64,000 nt of DNA from Fodinibacter sp038258215 (GCA_038258215.1 JBBSQC010000015.1:13004-77003), one strand, 5' to 3'; numbered from the stretch's first letter, positions 26,007-34,275 are shown. Numbers and translations: made by a program. Notes: generated from the sequence alone by a model not told the origin.

Positions 26007-27746
26007 GTGGTCGCACGACGTTTCGACTTCGACGGGACGCGTCGAGCGCAGATTCCGCTCGCCAGCCCGTGGGGCATCGGCGTTCTTGCCTATGCGGGCA
26101 CCACGCTGAGCAGCCCCACACTCAAACCCAACGGCACCAGGTTCGGCGGATGGCTGCTGAACTCCGGTGACAACCTCTTCCGCGAGACCGGCGACTTCGA
26201 CGGGGACGGTCGCGCAGAGATCCTGGTCTCCAGCCCGTGGGGTATCGGGATTCTCGAGAAGGCGGGGGACACTTTCGGCTGCCCGGCGCTGCAACCCAAT
26301 GGGTCGCGCTTCGACGGCTGGCTTCTCAACACGGTAGACAACCAAATGGGTCCTGTCGGTGACTTCGACGGCGATGGTGCGGACGAGTGGCTGGCGATCA
26401 GCCCGTGGGGTATCGGCGTGCTCGAGCAGAGAGGAAACACGTTCGCCTGCCTCGCTCTGCAACCGAATGGGACCAACCTCGGTGGATGGGTGCTCGACAC
26501 CACCGTGGACCGGTTCGGCCCGGTCGGTGACCTCGATGGCGACGGGCGCGACGAGTTCGTCGTGGTCGGGCCGGCGGGCATCGCCGTGCTGAAGCTGAGT
26601 GGTGCAACGTTCACGACGATCGCGCAGGCTTCGACCGGCTCACGGATCGGGGACTGGCTGCTCAACCCGGACGACAACTACTTCTGGCCGGCTGCCGACT
26701 ACCTCGGCGACGGCCGCGACGACCTCCTGGTCACGAGCCCGTGGGGGATGGGGATCCTCACGATGTCGGACGGCAGGCTCACGTCTCGGGCGATGGTGGC
26801 CAACGGCACCCGGATCGGTGGGTGGCTGCTCAACACGCTGGACAACAGGTTCGCCCCGGTGGGGGACCTCGACGGCGACGGGCGACCGGAGCTGCTCGTG
26901 GTGAGCCCATGGGGCATCGGCGTTCTCGACGCTGCCGGCGGCACCTGGCAGAACCCGTGGCTGGCGCCGAACGGAACGCGGTTCGGCGGCTGGTTGCTCA
27001 ACACCGCCGACAACTTCTTCGACGTCGTCGCAGACCTGGACGGCGACGGCCGCGACGAGATCGTGGTGACCAGTCCTTGGGGTATCGGGGTGCTGCAGTT
27101 CAACGGTGCGATGCAGGGTCTGATGCTCGCACCCAACGGCACCCGGTTCTCAGGCGGTTGGCTGCTGAACACAGCAGACAACGACGTCGGCTTCGGCCCG
27201 CAGCTGATGCGCCTGCACGTGAAGATCCTCACGACGCCGACGTCAACGCCGCTGTCCACCATGATCTCGTCGATGCGGCAGGTCTACGGGATGCAAGGCA
27301 TCCAAGTTCAGGTTGTGAGCACGGAGAACCTCAATCTCCCCACGCTCAACGCTGTCGATGTGGGCTCCTGCAACGGCGCGACCACCACCGAGCAGAACCA
27401 GCTGTTCGGCAATCGCAACTTCGCTGGACCCAACGACATGGTCGCCTACTTTGTCCAAGCCACGACCCCGAACGCTCTGAACGGCTGTGCATCGCATCCT
27501 GCGGGGCAGCCGGGCGCTGTCATCACCCAGGTCGCCTCGCCGTGGACCCTCGCGCATGAGACGGGCCACGTGCTCGGCCTGCCCCACGTCGACGACCCAG
27601 CGCCGCCGGACCCGGCGGCACCGCCTGCGCTGCTTGACCGGCTGATGACCGGTCGCGGAACCTGGAACGTCCAGAACCCGCCCGCCGACATCATCGCGAC
27701 CGAAGCCGACCGGATTCGGCATGACCGACTCACTCACAACCTGTAG
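26007..27746 (+). CDS. Seven-bladed propeller fused to a metzincin protease domain
   Basis: A 579-residue two-part protein. Residues 7-398 are seven tandem repeats of about 56 residues. Each begins with a calcium-loop-like DxDGDGRxE and continues SPWGIGVL, then PNGTRFGGWLLN, an FG-GAP/VCBS-like pattern that predicts a seven-bladed beta-propeller. Blade 4 has drifted (GPAGIAVL). The C-terminal ~180 residues hold HETGHVLGLPH (517-527), the full metzincin zinc motif HExxHxxGxxH, with a Met-turn at Met547 in DRLMTGRG. GGAGG (25997-26001) favours GTG 26007. No signal peptide is seen even if the frame is extended to 25893, which is odd for this type of protease. It leads the HEAT/GlcNAc-transferase/hydroxylase group, ten bases ahead. 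Confidence 0.85.
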   Translation: MVARRFDFDGTRRAQIPLASPWGIGVLAYAGTTLSSPTLKPNGTRFGGWLLNSGDNLFRETGDFDGDGRAEILVSSPWGIGILEKAGDTFGCPALQPNGSRFDGWLLNTVDNQMGPVGDFDGDGADEWLAISPWGIGVLEQRGNTFACLALQPNGTNLGGWVLDTTVDRFGPVGDLDGDGRDEFVVVGPAGIAVLKLSGATFTTIAQASTGSRIGDWLLNPDDNYFWPAADYLGDGRDDLLVTSPWGMGILTMSDGRLTSRAMVANGTRIGGWLLNTLDNRFAPVGDLDGDGRPELLVVSPWGIGVLDAAGGTWQNPWLAPNGTRFGGWLLNTADNFFDVVADLDGDGRDEIVVTSPWGIGVLQFNGAMQGLMLAPNGTRFSGGWLLNTADNDVGFGPQLMRLHVKILTTPTSTPLSTMISSMRQVYGMQGIQVQVVSTENLNLPTLNAVDVGSCNGATTTEQNQLFGNRNFAGPNDMVAYFVQATTPNALNGCASHPAGQPGAVITQVASPWTLAHETGHVLGLPHVDDPAPPDPAAPPALLDRLMTGRGTWNVQNPPADIIATEADRIRHDRLTHNL

Positions 27747-27755
27747 GGGGCTGCC

Positions 27756-28514
27756 GTGGTTACCCGAGAAGAGCTCGTCGTCGCACTCGAGCCGGACGAG
27801 GTGGACTATGCGCGCCTGGTGCAGTACTTCGGGCGGGACGCGCTACCTCTGCTACCGGAACTGATCACCGGCGAGCGCCCCGACATCGCCGCGAAGGCCA
27901 CGTCTCTCGCGGGCCTGATCGAGGGGCCCGGCCGGCTCGCATCGCTCGAGCTGGCTTCACGTTCACCACACGACGTCGTTCGCGTTGCGGCAGCTTCTGC
28001 CGCGAGCTCCGTCTCGGCTGAGGAGGCCGAGCGACTCGTTCCCGACATGCTGCAGGACGACGACGCGTCGGTGCGCAAACTGGCCATCCGCGCTGCAGGA
28101 CCGGTCGCGACGCACCCTCGTGTACGAGATTCCCTCGACAGCATCCACCGCGACGACCCGATCGATGTGCTGCGTGCATCCGCCGGGGACTCCCTCACCC
28201 ACACGACAAAGGAGCACGCCGTGCCCACCGACGACGAGATCATTGAACGCGCCATCGCACGCTTCGGACCGGTCATCGACTTGCGAACCAACGCCCAGGA
28301 CTTCATCGACGTCGTGCGCGCCACCGCGGTAGATGTGTCGCCCGACGGAGGCCTCCCGCCCGGCGGGACACCCAAACCCCCACCCGGACCCACCAGCATG
28401 CAGGTCAGCGAGGCAACGCTGGACGACGTCATGGCGGAGGTGCTCAACCTGTCGCGGCGACTCAACGAGGCCACCAGGCAGATTTCCGAGCTGCCCGGCC
28501 GGCTCGACGGGTGA
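27756..28514 (+). CDS. HEAT-repeat protein with proline-rich tail
   Basis: A 252-residue protein. Residues about 15-145 form three to four HEAT-type helical repeats (DIAAKATSLAGLIEGPGRLA, DVVRVAAASAASSVSAEEAE, DASVRKLAIRAAGPVATHPR). After a linker comes an acidic helix, a proline-rich stretch GGLPPGGTPKPPPGPTS (about 198-214), and a last amphipathic helix. AGGGGG (27744-27749) supports GTG 27756, only nine bases after the metzincin gene. Its stop overlaps the GlcNAc-transferase GTG (GTGA), so it is translationally coupled to it. HEAT repeats bind proteins; the Pro-rich segment makes it a candidate adaptor or substrate for the two modifying enzymes that follow. Confidence 0.7.
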   Translation: MVTREELVVALEPDEVDYARLVQYFGRDALPLLPELITGERPDIAAKATSLAGLIEGPGRLASLELASRSPHDVVRVAAASAASSVSAEEAERLVPDMLQDDDASVRKLAIRAAGPVATHPRVRDSLDSIHRDDPIDVLRASAGDSLTHTTKEHAVPTDDEIIERAIARFGPVIDLRTNAQDFIDVVRATAVDVSPDGGLPPGGTPKPPPGPTSMQVSEATLDDVMAEVLNLSRRLNEATRQISELPGRLDG

Positions 28515-29386
28515 GCGGAGCACGACGCATCTTCGTGCAGGTACCCGAATACCGCGACAGTGAGCTCGAAGCGACCCTGACCGACCTGCTGGCTCGAGCA
28601 GACCGACCCGACCTTCTCCGGGTGGTCGTGCTCAGTCAGCGAACACCGGATGACCCCCCGGTACGGGTACCCGGCGGGGCAGGTGAGACCGTCGAGGTCA
28701 TCGAGGTGGCCGCATCTGCAAGTCGCGGTCCGAACTGGGCCAGACGGGTCCTTCAGGAGCGGTACGAGGGAGAGGAGTACGCCCTCCTCATCGACTCGCA
28801 CCTGCGGTTCGCAACCGGCTGGGACACGATGTCGGTCGGGATGCTTGAGACGTTGCTGCGCCGATGTGACAAGCCCCTCCTCACCGCCTACCTGCCGTCC
28901 TACTCCCCCGGTCTGGGCAGGAGCGCCGCGCCCTACAAGATCTACCCGCTGGGTCGACAGGACGGAGTCCTGACGCGCCTGACGAGCTTTCCGCTTCGTG
29001 GCTGGCAGCAGCTGGACGCGCCAGTTGTTGCGGAGTACCTCTCGTTGCATTTTGCTTTCGCGTCCGGCTCTCTCATGGCCGAGGTGCCCCACGATCCCGA
29101 GGTGTACTTCTTCGGCGACGAGGTCGCGTACGGCGCTCGAGCCTTCACCCATGGATGGGACCTCTTCCACCCTCATCGGGTGCTGGGCTGGCATGCCTAC
29201 GACCGCGGGACCCGCAAACCGCACTGGGACGACCATCCGCAGTGGGGCGAGCAACATCAGCAGACCCTCGGCCGGTTGCGCAGACTATTCACCGGGGACT
29301 CGGCTCTGGACGGGCTGCGCGGAGAGGCGCGTACTGTCGCCGACTACGAGCGGCACATCATGGCCCCTCTGGTGCGGCCGTGCTGA
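28511..29386 (+). CDS. GlcNAc-transferase, Skp1-hydroxyproline (GT60) type
   Basis: A 291-residue glycosyltransferase. It begins ARRIFVQVPEYRDSELEATL and has the family core SRGPNWARRVLQERYEGEEY followed by LLIDSHLRFATGWDT, where the DSH-x-RF motif is the metal/UDP-sugar site of the Dictyostelium Skp1 GlcNAc-transferase family. Later come HFAFASGSLMAEVPHDPEVY, YFFGDEVAYGARAFTHGWDL and GWHAYDRGTRKP, which align with the eukaryotic enzyme's FFGEE-x-x-x-ARxWTxGYD pattern from memory. No membrane segment or signal is present, so it acts in the cytoplasm like the protist enzyme. It overlaps the HEAT gene by four bases, and its stop lies inside the start of the hydroxylase gene. Transfer of GlcNAc to hydroxyproline is inferred. 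Confidence 0.85.
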   Translation: MSGARRIFVQVPEYRDSELEATLTDLLARADRPDLLRVVVLSQRTPDDPPVRVPGGAGETVEVIEVAASASRGPNWARRVLQERYEGEEYALLIDSHLRFATGWDTMSVGMLETLLRRCDKPLLTAYLPSYSPGLGRSAAPYKIYPLGRQDGVLTRLTSFPLRGWQQLDAPVVAEYLSLHFAFASGSLMAEVPHDPEVYFFGDEVAYGARAFTHGWDLFHPHRVLGWHAYDRGTRKPHWDDHPQWGEQHQQTLGRLRRLFTGDSALDGLRGEARTVADYERHIMAPLVRPC

Positions 29387-29976
29387 TACCGGCCGACGAC
29401 GTGCTCGTTGTCGACGGCTACCTCGATCCTGACCGGTGCCGGGTCGTCCTCGAAGAGCTCGACTATGTCCTCTGGGGGGACAGCCGAGTGGTCCGAGCCC
29501 AAGGTGACGGCGAGATCTTGAGTTTTCGCTCCGACGAGCGCACCAGCCGGTCAACGACCCAGAAGTGGTTCGGCGAGCGCCTCCTGGCGGAACTCACCGT
29601 TCTCGAGTCGCGACTGGAGACCGACTTCGGCCCGCCACCGACCTACCTGGAGGAATGGCAGGGCGTGCGCTATCAGCCGGGCGGGCGGTTCGGCCTGCAC
29701 ACCGACGGCGGCCTGTTCGCGGATGACCCCGCCGGTGAGCGCGTGATCACCTTTCTGCTCTGCGTGCAGGCCCCCCACGCCGGCGGCGAGACGTACTTCC
29801 CCCGACTGAGCCGCCTCGTCGAGCCTCGCGCGGGCAGGCTCGTCGTGTGGCGCAACCTGTCGGTTGACAACACCGCTAACAGCACGTTCCTGCACGCCTC
29901 CACTCCTGTCCGTGAAGGGTCCAAGACCGTCGTCACCACCTGGTCTCGCCAGCGACCCGCACGGGAACCGGCGTAG
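29380..29976 (+). CDS. Prolyl-4-hydroxylase-type 2OG-Fe(II) dioxygenase
   Basis: A 198-residue dioxygenase of the P4H (2OG-FeII_Oxy) class. It shows RYQPGGRFGLHTDGGLF with the HxD iron ligands, FLLCVQAPHAGGETYFPRL, VEPRAGRLVVWRNL, and FLHASTPVREGSKTVVTTW giving the distal His and the 2-oxoglutarate-binding Lys. All catalytic residues are present. Start GTG 29380 overlaps the end of the transferase gene, implying coupling; GTG 29401 is an alternative. Cytoplasmic P4Hs of protists hydroxylate Skp1 proline before GlcNAc is added, and such enzymes are oxygen-sensitive. Here the target is unknown; the HEAT protein tail and the propeller prolines are the nearest candidates. Confidence 0.88.
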   Translation: MLIPADDVLVVDGYLDPDRCRVVLEELDYVLWGDSRVVRAQGDGEILSFRSDERTSRSTTQKWFGERLLAELTVLESRLETDFGPPPTYLEEWQGVRYQPGGRFGLHTDGGLFADDPAGERVITFLLCVQAPHAGGETYFPRLSRLVEPRAGRLVVWRNLSVDNTANSTFLHASTPVREGSKTVVTTWSRQRPAREPA

Positions 29977-29991
29977 GAGCCATCATGGCTC
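29977..29991 (+). terminator. Short hairpin right after the hydroxylase stop
   Basis: GAGCCA (29977-29982) and TGGCTC (29986-29991) flank a three-base loop, starting on the base after the stop codon. It is short and has no T-run. The next 267 bases up to 30258 hold no gene I can support. Confidence 0.35.
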
Positions 29992-30258
29992 GTGCGCCAC
30001 CGCCAGCGATGGATCGACCGCGCCTGCGAATTGGCGCATGGAACAGTTGCTGCGCGGCCCTCCGGCCGCCCTCTGGGTCAATGGAGCAGCCAACCAACGA
30101 GGGCGCAGTTGTACGTCACCGCTGAAACAGCGGCAACGCTGTGGTCATGAGTGACATCACAGGTAACGGCGATCGCGCAGCGGGGCATGCTCGGGCCTTT
30201 GCGGTCTCGCCTGCATCCGGACATCCGAGCGCGGTTCGTCGCCCCGGTTCGGCGTCGC

Positions 30259-31026
30259 TTAGAAGACGGTGTATCCGCCGTCGACGGTGAGCACCGAGCC
30301 GGTCATGAAGCTGGACGCGTCACTGGCCAGGAAGACGATCGCGGGCCCGAGCTCGTCGGGCTCGCCGGCCCGCTGTTGCGGGGCGTCCTCGATCCAGTGG
30401 CGCTGGAACCGCTCGTCGTCCACCGGCGACATGTCGGTGTGCATGTAGCCGGGCGCGAGGGCGTTCACCCGGACGTTCATCGGCGCCCACTCGGCAGCCA
30501 GGCTTCGCGTCAGGTGGTGCACCGCGGCCTTCGAGGCGTTGTATGCGGGCTGCCACTGCGGGCGGTTGACGATGGCGGCGGACATGGACCCGATGTTGAC
30601 GATCGTGCCGCCACCCGCGTCGATCATGTGACGTCCGAAGACCTGGCTGGCCATCCACACCCCGGTGAGGTTGACGTCGAGCACGGATCTCCACTCCTCG
30701 TCCGTGACCTCCAGCGCTGGGCGGTGGACGCACGCTCCCGCGTTGTTCACCAGGACGTCGACCCTGCCGAACCGGTCCACCGACTCCGAGAGGATGCGCT
30801 CGAGGTCGGCGCGCACGGTCACATCGCCCGGCACGGTCAGCGTGGGCGCGCCGACCGACTCCAGGGCCGCCGTGGTGTCGGCGGCGGCCGCGGCATCCCG
30901 CCCGACCACCACGATGTTCCCGCCGGCCTCGGCCAGGGCGACGGCGAAGGCGCGACCCAGCCCCCGGGTCGAACCGGTCACGACGGCGGTGCGTCCATCC
31001 AGTCGGAAGCGATCAAGCACTGGCAC
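30259..31026 (-). CDS. SDR-family oxidoreductase
   Basis: A 255-residue classical short-chain dehydrogenase. It has the nucleotide-binding TGSTRGLGRAFAVALAEAGG, the structural NNAG motif, and the catalytic NIGSMSAAIV (Ser) and PAYNASKAAVHHL (Tyr-x3-Lys). The C-terminus ends in SVLTVDGGYTVF, common in FabG/gluconate or sugar-alcohol dehydrogenase relatives. Start ATG 31026 gives MPVLDRFRLDGRTAVVTGST, a normal N-terminus. Substrate is unknown; sugar alcohols or hydroxyacyl compounds are possible. It is divergent from the FNT-type gene and is not clearly linked to the glycosylation group beyond the gap. Confidence 0.9.
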   Translation of the reverse strand: MPVLDRFRLDGRTAVVTGSTRGLGRAFAVALAEAGGNIVVVGRDAAAAADTTAALESVGAPTLTVPGDVTVRADLERILSESVDRFGRVDVLVNNAGACVHRPALEVTDEEWRSVLDVNLTGVWMASQVFGRHMIDAGGGTIVNIGSMSAAIVNRPQWQPAYNASKAAVHHLTRSLAAEWAPMNVRVNALAPGYMHTDMSPVDDERFQRHWIEDAPQQRAGEPDELGPAIVFLASDASSFMTGSVLTVDGGYTVF

Positions 31027-31171
31027 GGGCCTGCTCCTCGGTCACATGCGTCCGGCGGATGCCCAACGCTGATGCGTGGAGGGTATAGCCAATGGCCCCG
31101 ATGCCGTCCACCCCAGGGACTCGCGGGACCCCTGCCGACGCAGGAGGGCGCGCGACGATTACGGTTCAGGC

Positions 31172-31957
31172 GTGGCGAGGACCGAGGAGCAGCCGGACGA
31201 GCAGATCGACGACGCCTTCGAGCGGCTCGTCGGGGAGGGCTCCGAGCGTCTCTCCCGCCCCCTCCGGGCGCTGGTCCCGACGGGGCTGCTCGGCGGCATC
31301 GACATCGGCGTGGGCATCCTCGCCTACCTCGTCGTCAAGACCGAGACCGACAACCAGATCCTGGCCGGCATCGCGTTCTCGATCGGCTTCGTCGCGCTGC
31401 TCCTGGCCCACAGCGAGCTGTTCACCGAGAACTTCCTCGTCCCGGTCACCGCTGCGGTCGCCGAGAAGGGCCCGTGGCTCGGGCTGGCCCGGCTCTGGGC
31501 CATCACCCTGGTCACCAACATCGCCGGGGGCGCACTGACCGTCTGGGTGATCCTCCGGGCCCGGCCGGACCTCGAGCCCGTCGCCCGCGAGACCGGGCTG
31601 CACTACGCCGAGCTCGGTGTGAGCCTGCAGAGCTTCCTGCTCGCGGTGCTCGCCGGGCTGGTCATCACGTTGATGACCCGGATGCAGCACTCGACCGACA
31701 ACCTCGGGGTGCGCATCGTGCCGGCCATCCTCTTCGGGTCGGTGCTGGTCGGCGCCGAGCTCTTCCACTGTGTGCTCGACTCGATCTTCATCATCGGCGC
31801 CGCCGTGGCCGGAGCCGACGTGACGGTCGGCCAGTTCCTCGTCGCGCTCGGCTGGTCGGTGCTCGGCAACACCGTCGGCGGCATCGGGCTCGTCACGTTC
31901 CTCCGCCTGGTGCGCACCGCCCCCAAGATCGAGGCGGAGCGCCACCAGACGTCCTGA
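31172..31957 (+). CDS. Formate/nitrite transporter (FNT) family channel
   Basis: A 261-residue membrane protein of the FocA/NirC family. It has a hydrophilic Glu-rich N-terminus (about 1-38) and about six hydrophobic segments, with the family segment IGFVALLLAHSELFTENFLV and the later SVLGNTVGGIGLVTFLRLV. The long acidic N-terminus resembles the YfdC-like subgroup more than classic FocA. It would move small monovalent anions such as formate or nitrite as a pentamer. Start GTG 31172 was chosen because the upstream frame is Arg/Asp-rich without a clear site. Its stop lies 18 bases from the purH stop on the other strand. Confidence 0.83.
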   Translation: MARTEEQPDEQIDDAFERLVGEGSERLSRPLRALVPTGLLGGIDIGVGILAYLVVKTETDNQILAGIAFSIGFVALLLAHSELFTENFLVPVTAAVAEKGPWLGLARLWAITLVTNIAGGALTVWVILRARPDLEPVARETGLHYAELGVSLQSFLLAVLAGLVITLMTRMQHSTDNLGVRIVPAILFGSVLVGAELFHCVLDSIFIIGAAVAGADVTVGQFLVALGWSVLGNTVGGIGLVTFLRLVRTAPKIEAERHQTS

Positions 31958-31975
31958 CCCGAGCGCGGGCCGCGG

Positions 31976-33604
31976 TCAGTGGGCGAAGTGGCGGGTGCCG
32001 GTGAAGTACATCGTCACGCCCGCCGCCTGAGCCGCCTCCACGACCTCCGCGTCACGCATCGAGCCACCGGGTGCCACGACGGCGCAGACCCCGGCGTCGA
32101 GGAGCACCTGGAGCCCGTCGGCGAAGGGGAAGAACGCGTCGGATGCCGCGACCGCGCCCCGAGCGCGGTCCGCACCGGCCCGGGTGACCGCGAGGTGGCA
32201 CGCGTCCACGCGGTTGACCTGACCCATGCCGATGCCCACCGAGGCGCTGCCCCGGGCGAGCAGGATCGCGTTGGACTTCACCGCGCGCACCGAGCGCCAC
32301 GCGAACTGGAGGTCGGCGAGCGTCGCGTCGTCGGCCGGGTCGCCCGCGGCGAGGCGCCAGTGCTCGGCGTCGTCGCCCCCCGTGACCGCGCCGTCCTCAC
32401 CCGTGACGACGGCGTCCACGGCATCCCGCTGCTGCATGAGGAGGCCACCGCTGATCGGACGCGTCTCGACCCCACCCCGAGTCGGCGCCGGGCACTCCAT
32501 CAGGCGAATGTTCTTCTTGGCGGTGAGCACCTCGAGCGCGTCGGGCTCGAAGGACGGAGCGACAACGACCTCGGTGAAGATGTCGGCGACGGTGCGCGCC
32601 ATCTCGACGGTGACCGGGAGGTTGGTGGCGATGATGCCCCCGAACGCCGAGACCGGGTCGCAATCGTGCGCCTTGCGGTGGGCGTCGGCGATGTCGGCAC
32701 CGACGGCGATGCCGCACGGGTTGGCGTGCTTCACGACCGCCACGGTCGGCTGCTCCCCGTGGTCGTGGGCCGCGCGCACCGCGGCGTCGGCGTCGACGTA
32801 GTTGTTGTAGGACATCTCCTTGCCGTGCAGCTGGGTGGCCTGCGCCAGCCGCGGCTGCGGCTGGAACCCGTTGGTGTAGAGGGCGGCCCGCTGGTGCGGG
32901 TTTTCCCCGTAGCGGAGCACTGAGGCCTTGTCCCACGTGCCACCGACCCAGGCCGGGAAGCCGGTGCCGCCACTGGTGTCGGTGAGGACGCTGCTCATCC
33001 ACGACGCGACCTGCACGTCGTACGTCGCGGTGTGCACGAACGCCTCCGCCGCCAGCCGGGTGCGCTGCGCGAGGGTGAACCCGCCACTGCGCACGGCATC
33101 GAGCACGGTGCCGTATGCCGTGGGGTCGGTGACGACGGCGACGCTCGGGTGGTTCTTGGCGGCGGCCCGGACCATGGAGGGGCCGCCGATGTCGATCTGC
33201 TCGACGCACTCGTCGGCCGCGGCACCCGACAGCACGGTCGAGGTGAACGGGTAGAGGTTGACGACGACGAGCTCGAACGCCTCGACCCCGAGCTCGGCGA
33301 GCTGCGCCACGTGCTCGGGCTTGCGGGTATCGGCGAGGATGCCGGCGTGCACCCGGGGGTGCAGCGTCTTGACCCGGCCCTCGAGGCACTCCGGGAAGCC
33401 GGTGAGGTCCTCGACCCGGGTCACGGGGAGCCCGAGCGACTCGATGAGGGCCGCCGACCCGCCGGTGGAGACCAGCTCGACGCCTGCGTCGTGCAGGCCC
33501 CGGACGAGGTCGTCTAGGCCGGTCTTGTCGAAGACCGAGACGAGGGCCCGGCGCACCTGGCGGACGTCCTCGGAGGGACCTGGGGCGGACACGGCGGCGG
33601 ACAT
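31976..33604 (-). CDS. purH: AICAR transformylase / IMP cyclohydrolase
   Basis: A 542-residue bifunctional enzyme for the last two steps of IMP synthesis. The N-terminal cyclohydrolase half (about 1-200) carries RRALVSVFDKTGLDDLVRGL, STGGSAALIESLGLPV and LEGRVKTLHPRVHAGILADT. The transformylase half has NPHQRAALY, VVKHANPCGIAVG, KSNAILLARGSASVGIGMGQ and APGGSMRDAEVVEAAQAAGV. The start is ATG 33604, after GAGGAG. In relatives purN usually lies just upstream, but here it is 11.7 kb away and a palindrome (33725-33782) precedes the gene, so purH must have its own promoter in 33605-33724. Confidence 0.97.
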   Translation of the reverse strand: MSAAVSAPGPSEDVRQVRRALVSVFDKTGLDDLVRGLHDAGVELVSTGGSAALIESLGLPVTRVEDLTGFPECLEGRVKTLHPRVHAGILADTRKPEHVAQLAELGVEAFELVVVNLYPFTSTVLSGAAADECVEQIDIGGPSMVRAAAKNHPSVAVVTDPTAYGTVLDAVRSGGFTLAQRTRLAAEAFVHTATYDVQVASWMSSVLTDTSGGTGFPAWVGGTWDKASVLRYGENPHQRAALYTNGFQPQPRLAQATQLHGKEMSYNNYVDADAAVRAAHDHGEQPTVAVVKHANPCGIAVGADIADAHRKAHDCDPVSAFGGIIATNLPVTVEMARTVADIFTEVVVAPSFEPDALEVLTAKKNIRLMECPAPTRGGVETRPISGGLLMQQRDAVDAVVTGEDGAVTGGDDAEHWRLAAGDPADDATLADLQFAWRSVRAVKSNAILLARGSASVGIGMGQVNRVDACHLAVTRAGADRARGAVAASDAFFPFADGLQVLLDAGVCAVVAPGGSMRDAEVVEAAQAAGVTMYFTGTRHFAH

Positions 33605-33715
33605 CTGGGCTCCTCGGGGGTCGGGTCGAGCATGCTGTCCGGGGCACCCAGGCGGGCGATGCACCCGGCTCACTCCCCGGTGGTGACCCACCCGCGCCAG
33701 TCGTCGGGTCGGAGT

Positions 33716-34198
33716 CTACCGATCCTCCGCCTCGAGTGCGGAAGTGGTGGCCGGGGCAGCCACTTCCGCACTCGAGGCGGAGTAGGGGGAGGGCGGGAGC
33801 GGGGTGGGCCACGAGCCACCGAGCACCCGGTCCACGTCGAGCACGACGACGACCCGCTCGGGGTTCGGGCGCGGCCGGCGGTAGCGCGCGGCGTAGCGCT
33901 GCTCGGCGTCGCGCACCGACTCGGCGTCCTCCACCACCCGGGTCGTGCCTTCCAGGGTGACCCACCTGCGACCCTCCACCTGGCTGAGGGCGGCGCGCCG
34001 CCCGGCCCGCGCCTGGATCACCTTGGCACTCGTGCGGCCACTGATCACTCGCGCGACCAGAGCCTCGGCGTCCCAGGTGAAGCCCACCGGGACGGCGTGC
34101 GGTGAGCCGTCGGCACGGAGGGTGGTCAACGTCGCGAGGTGCCGCTCGGCGATGAACAGCAGGGCCTCGGGAGAGAGGTCCTGCGGGTGCGTGGCCAC
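33716..34198 (-). CDS. PPOX-class (F420/FMN) split-barrel protein
   Basis: A 160-residue protein of the pyridoxamine-phosphate-oxidase-like split-barrel family, close in pattern to F420-dependent Rv1155-type proteins. Key parts are FIAERHLATLTTLRADGSPH, AVPVGFTWDAEALVARVISG, RTSAKVIQARAGRRAALSQV and RRWVTLEGTTRVV. Members reduce small molecules with F420H2 or bind FMN; the substrate is unknown. The last ~22 residues are encoded by a perfect 23-base inverted repeat (33725-33782) and have no similarity to the family, so the original end seems replaced by the repeat. It is upstream of purH on the same strand. Confidence 0.8.
   Translation of the reverse strand: MATHPQDLSPEALLFIAERHLATLTTLRADGSPHAVPVGFTWDAEALVARVISGRTSAKVIQARAGRRAALSQVEGRRWVTLEGTTRVVEDAESVRDAEQRYAARYRRPRPNPERVVVVLDVDRVLGGSWPTPLPPSPYSASSAEVAAPATTSALEAEDR
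33725..33782. repeat. Perfect 23-bp inverted repeat at a gene's 3' end
   Basis: The left arm begins CTCCGCCTCGAGTGCGGAAG and runs 33725-33747; the right arm (33760-33782) is its exact complement, ending CTCGAGGCGGAG. The loop is 12 bases. It encodes residues about 139-158 of the PPOX-type protein and sits upstream of purH. It would make a very stable RNA hairpin, able to act as terminator for the PPOX gene, and its perfection and in-gene position suggest a mobile palindromic repeat. Confidence 0.8.
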
Positions 34199-34275
34199 CC
34201 CGGGAGTCTGTCACGGTGGCACGCCGGGCCCGCGGGGCGGCGTCCACCGCGGGCCCGGGCGTGATCAGCCCCCGG

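Noticed and set aside
26007..27200. CRISPR-like or tandem DNA repeat array
   Set aside because: The periodicity of about 168 bases is codon-level repetition of propeller blades with diverged DNA, not a repeat-spacer array.
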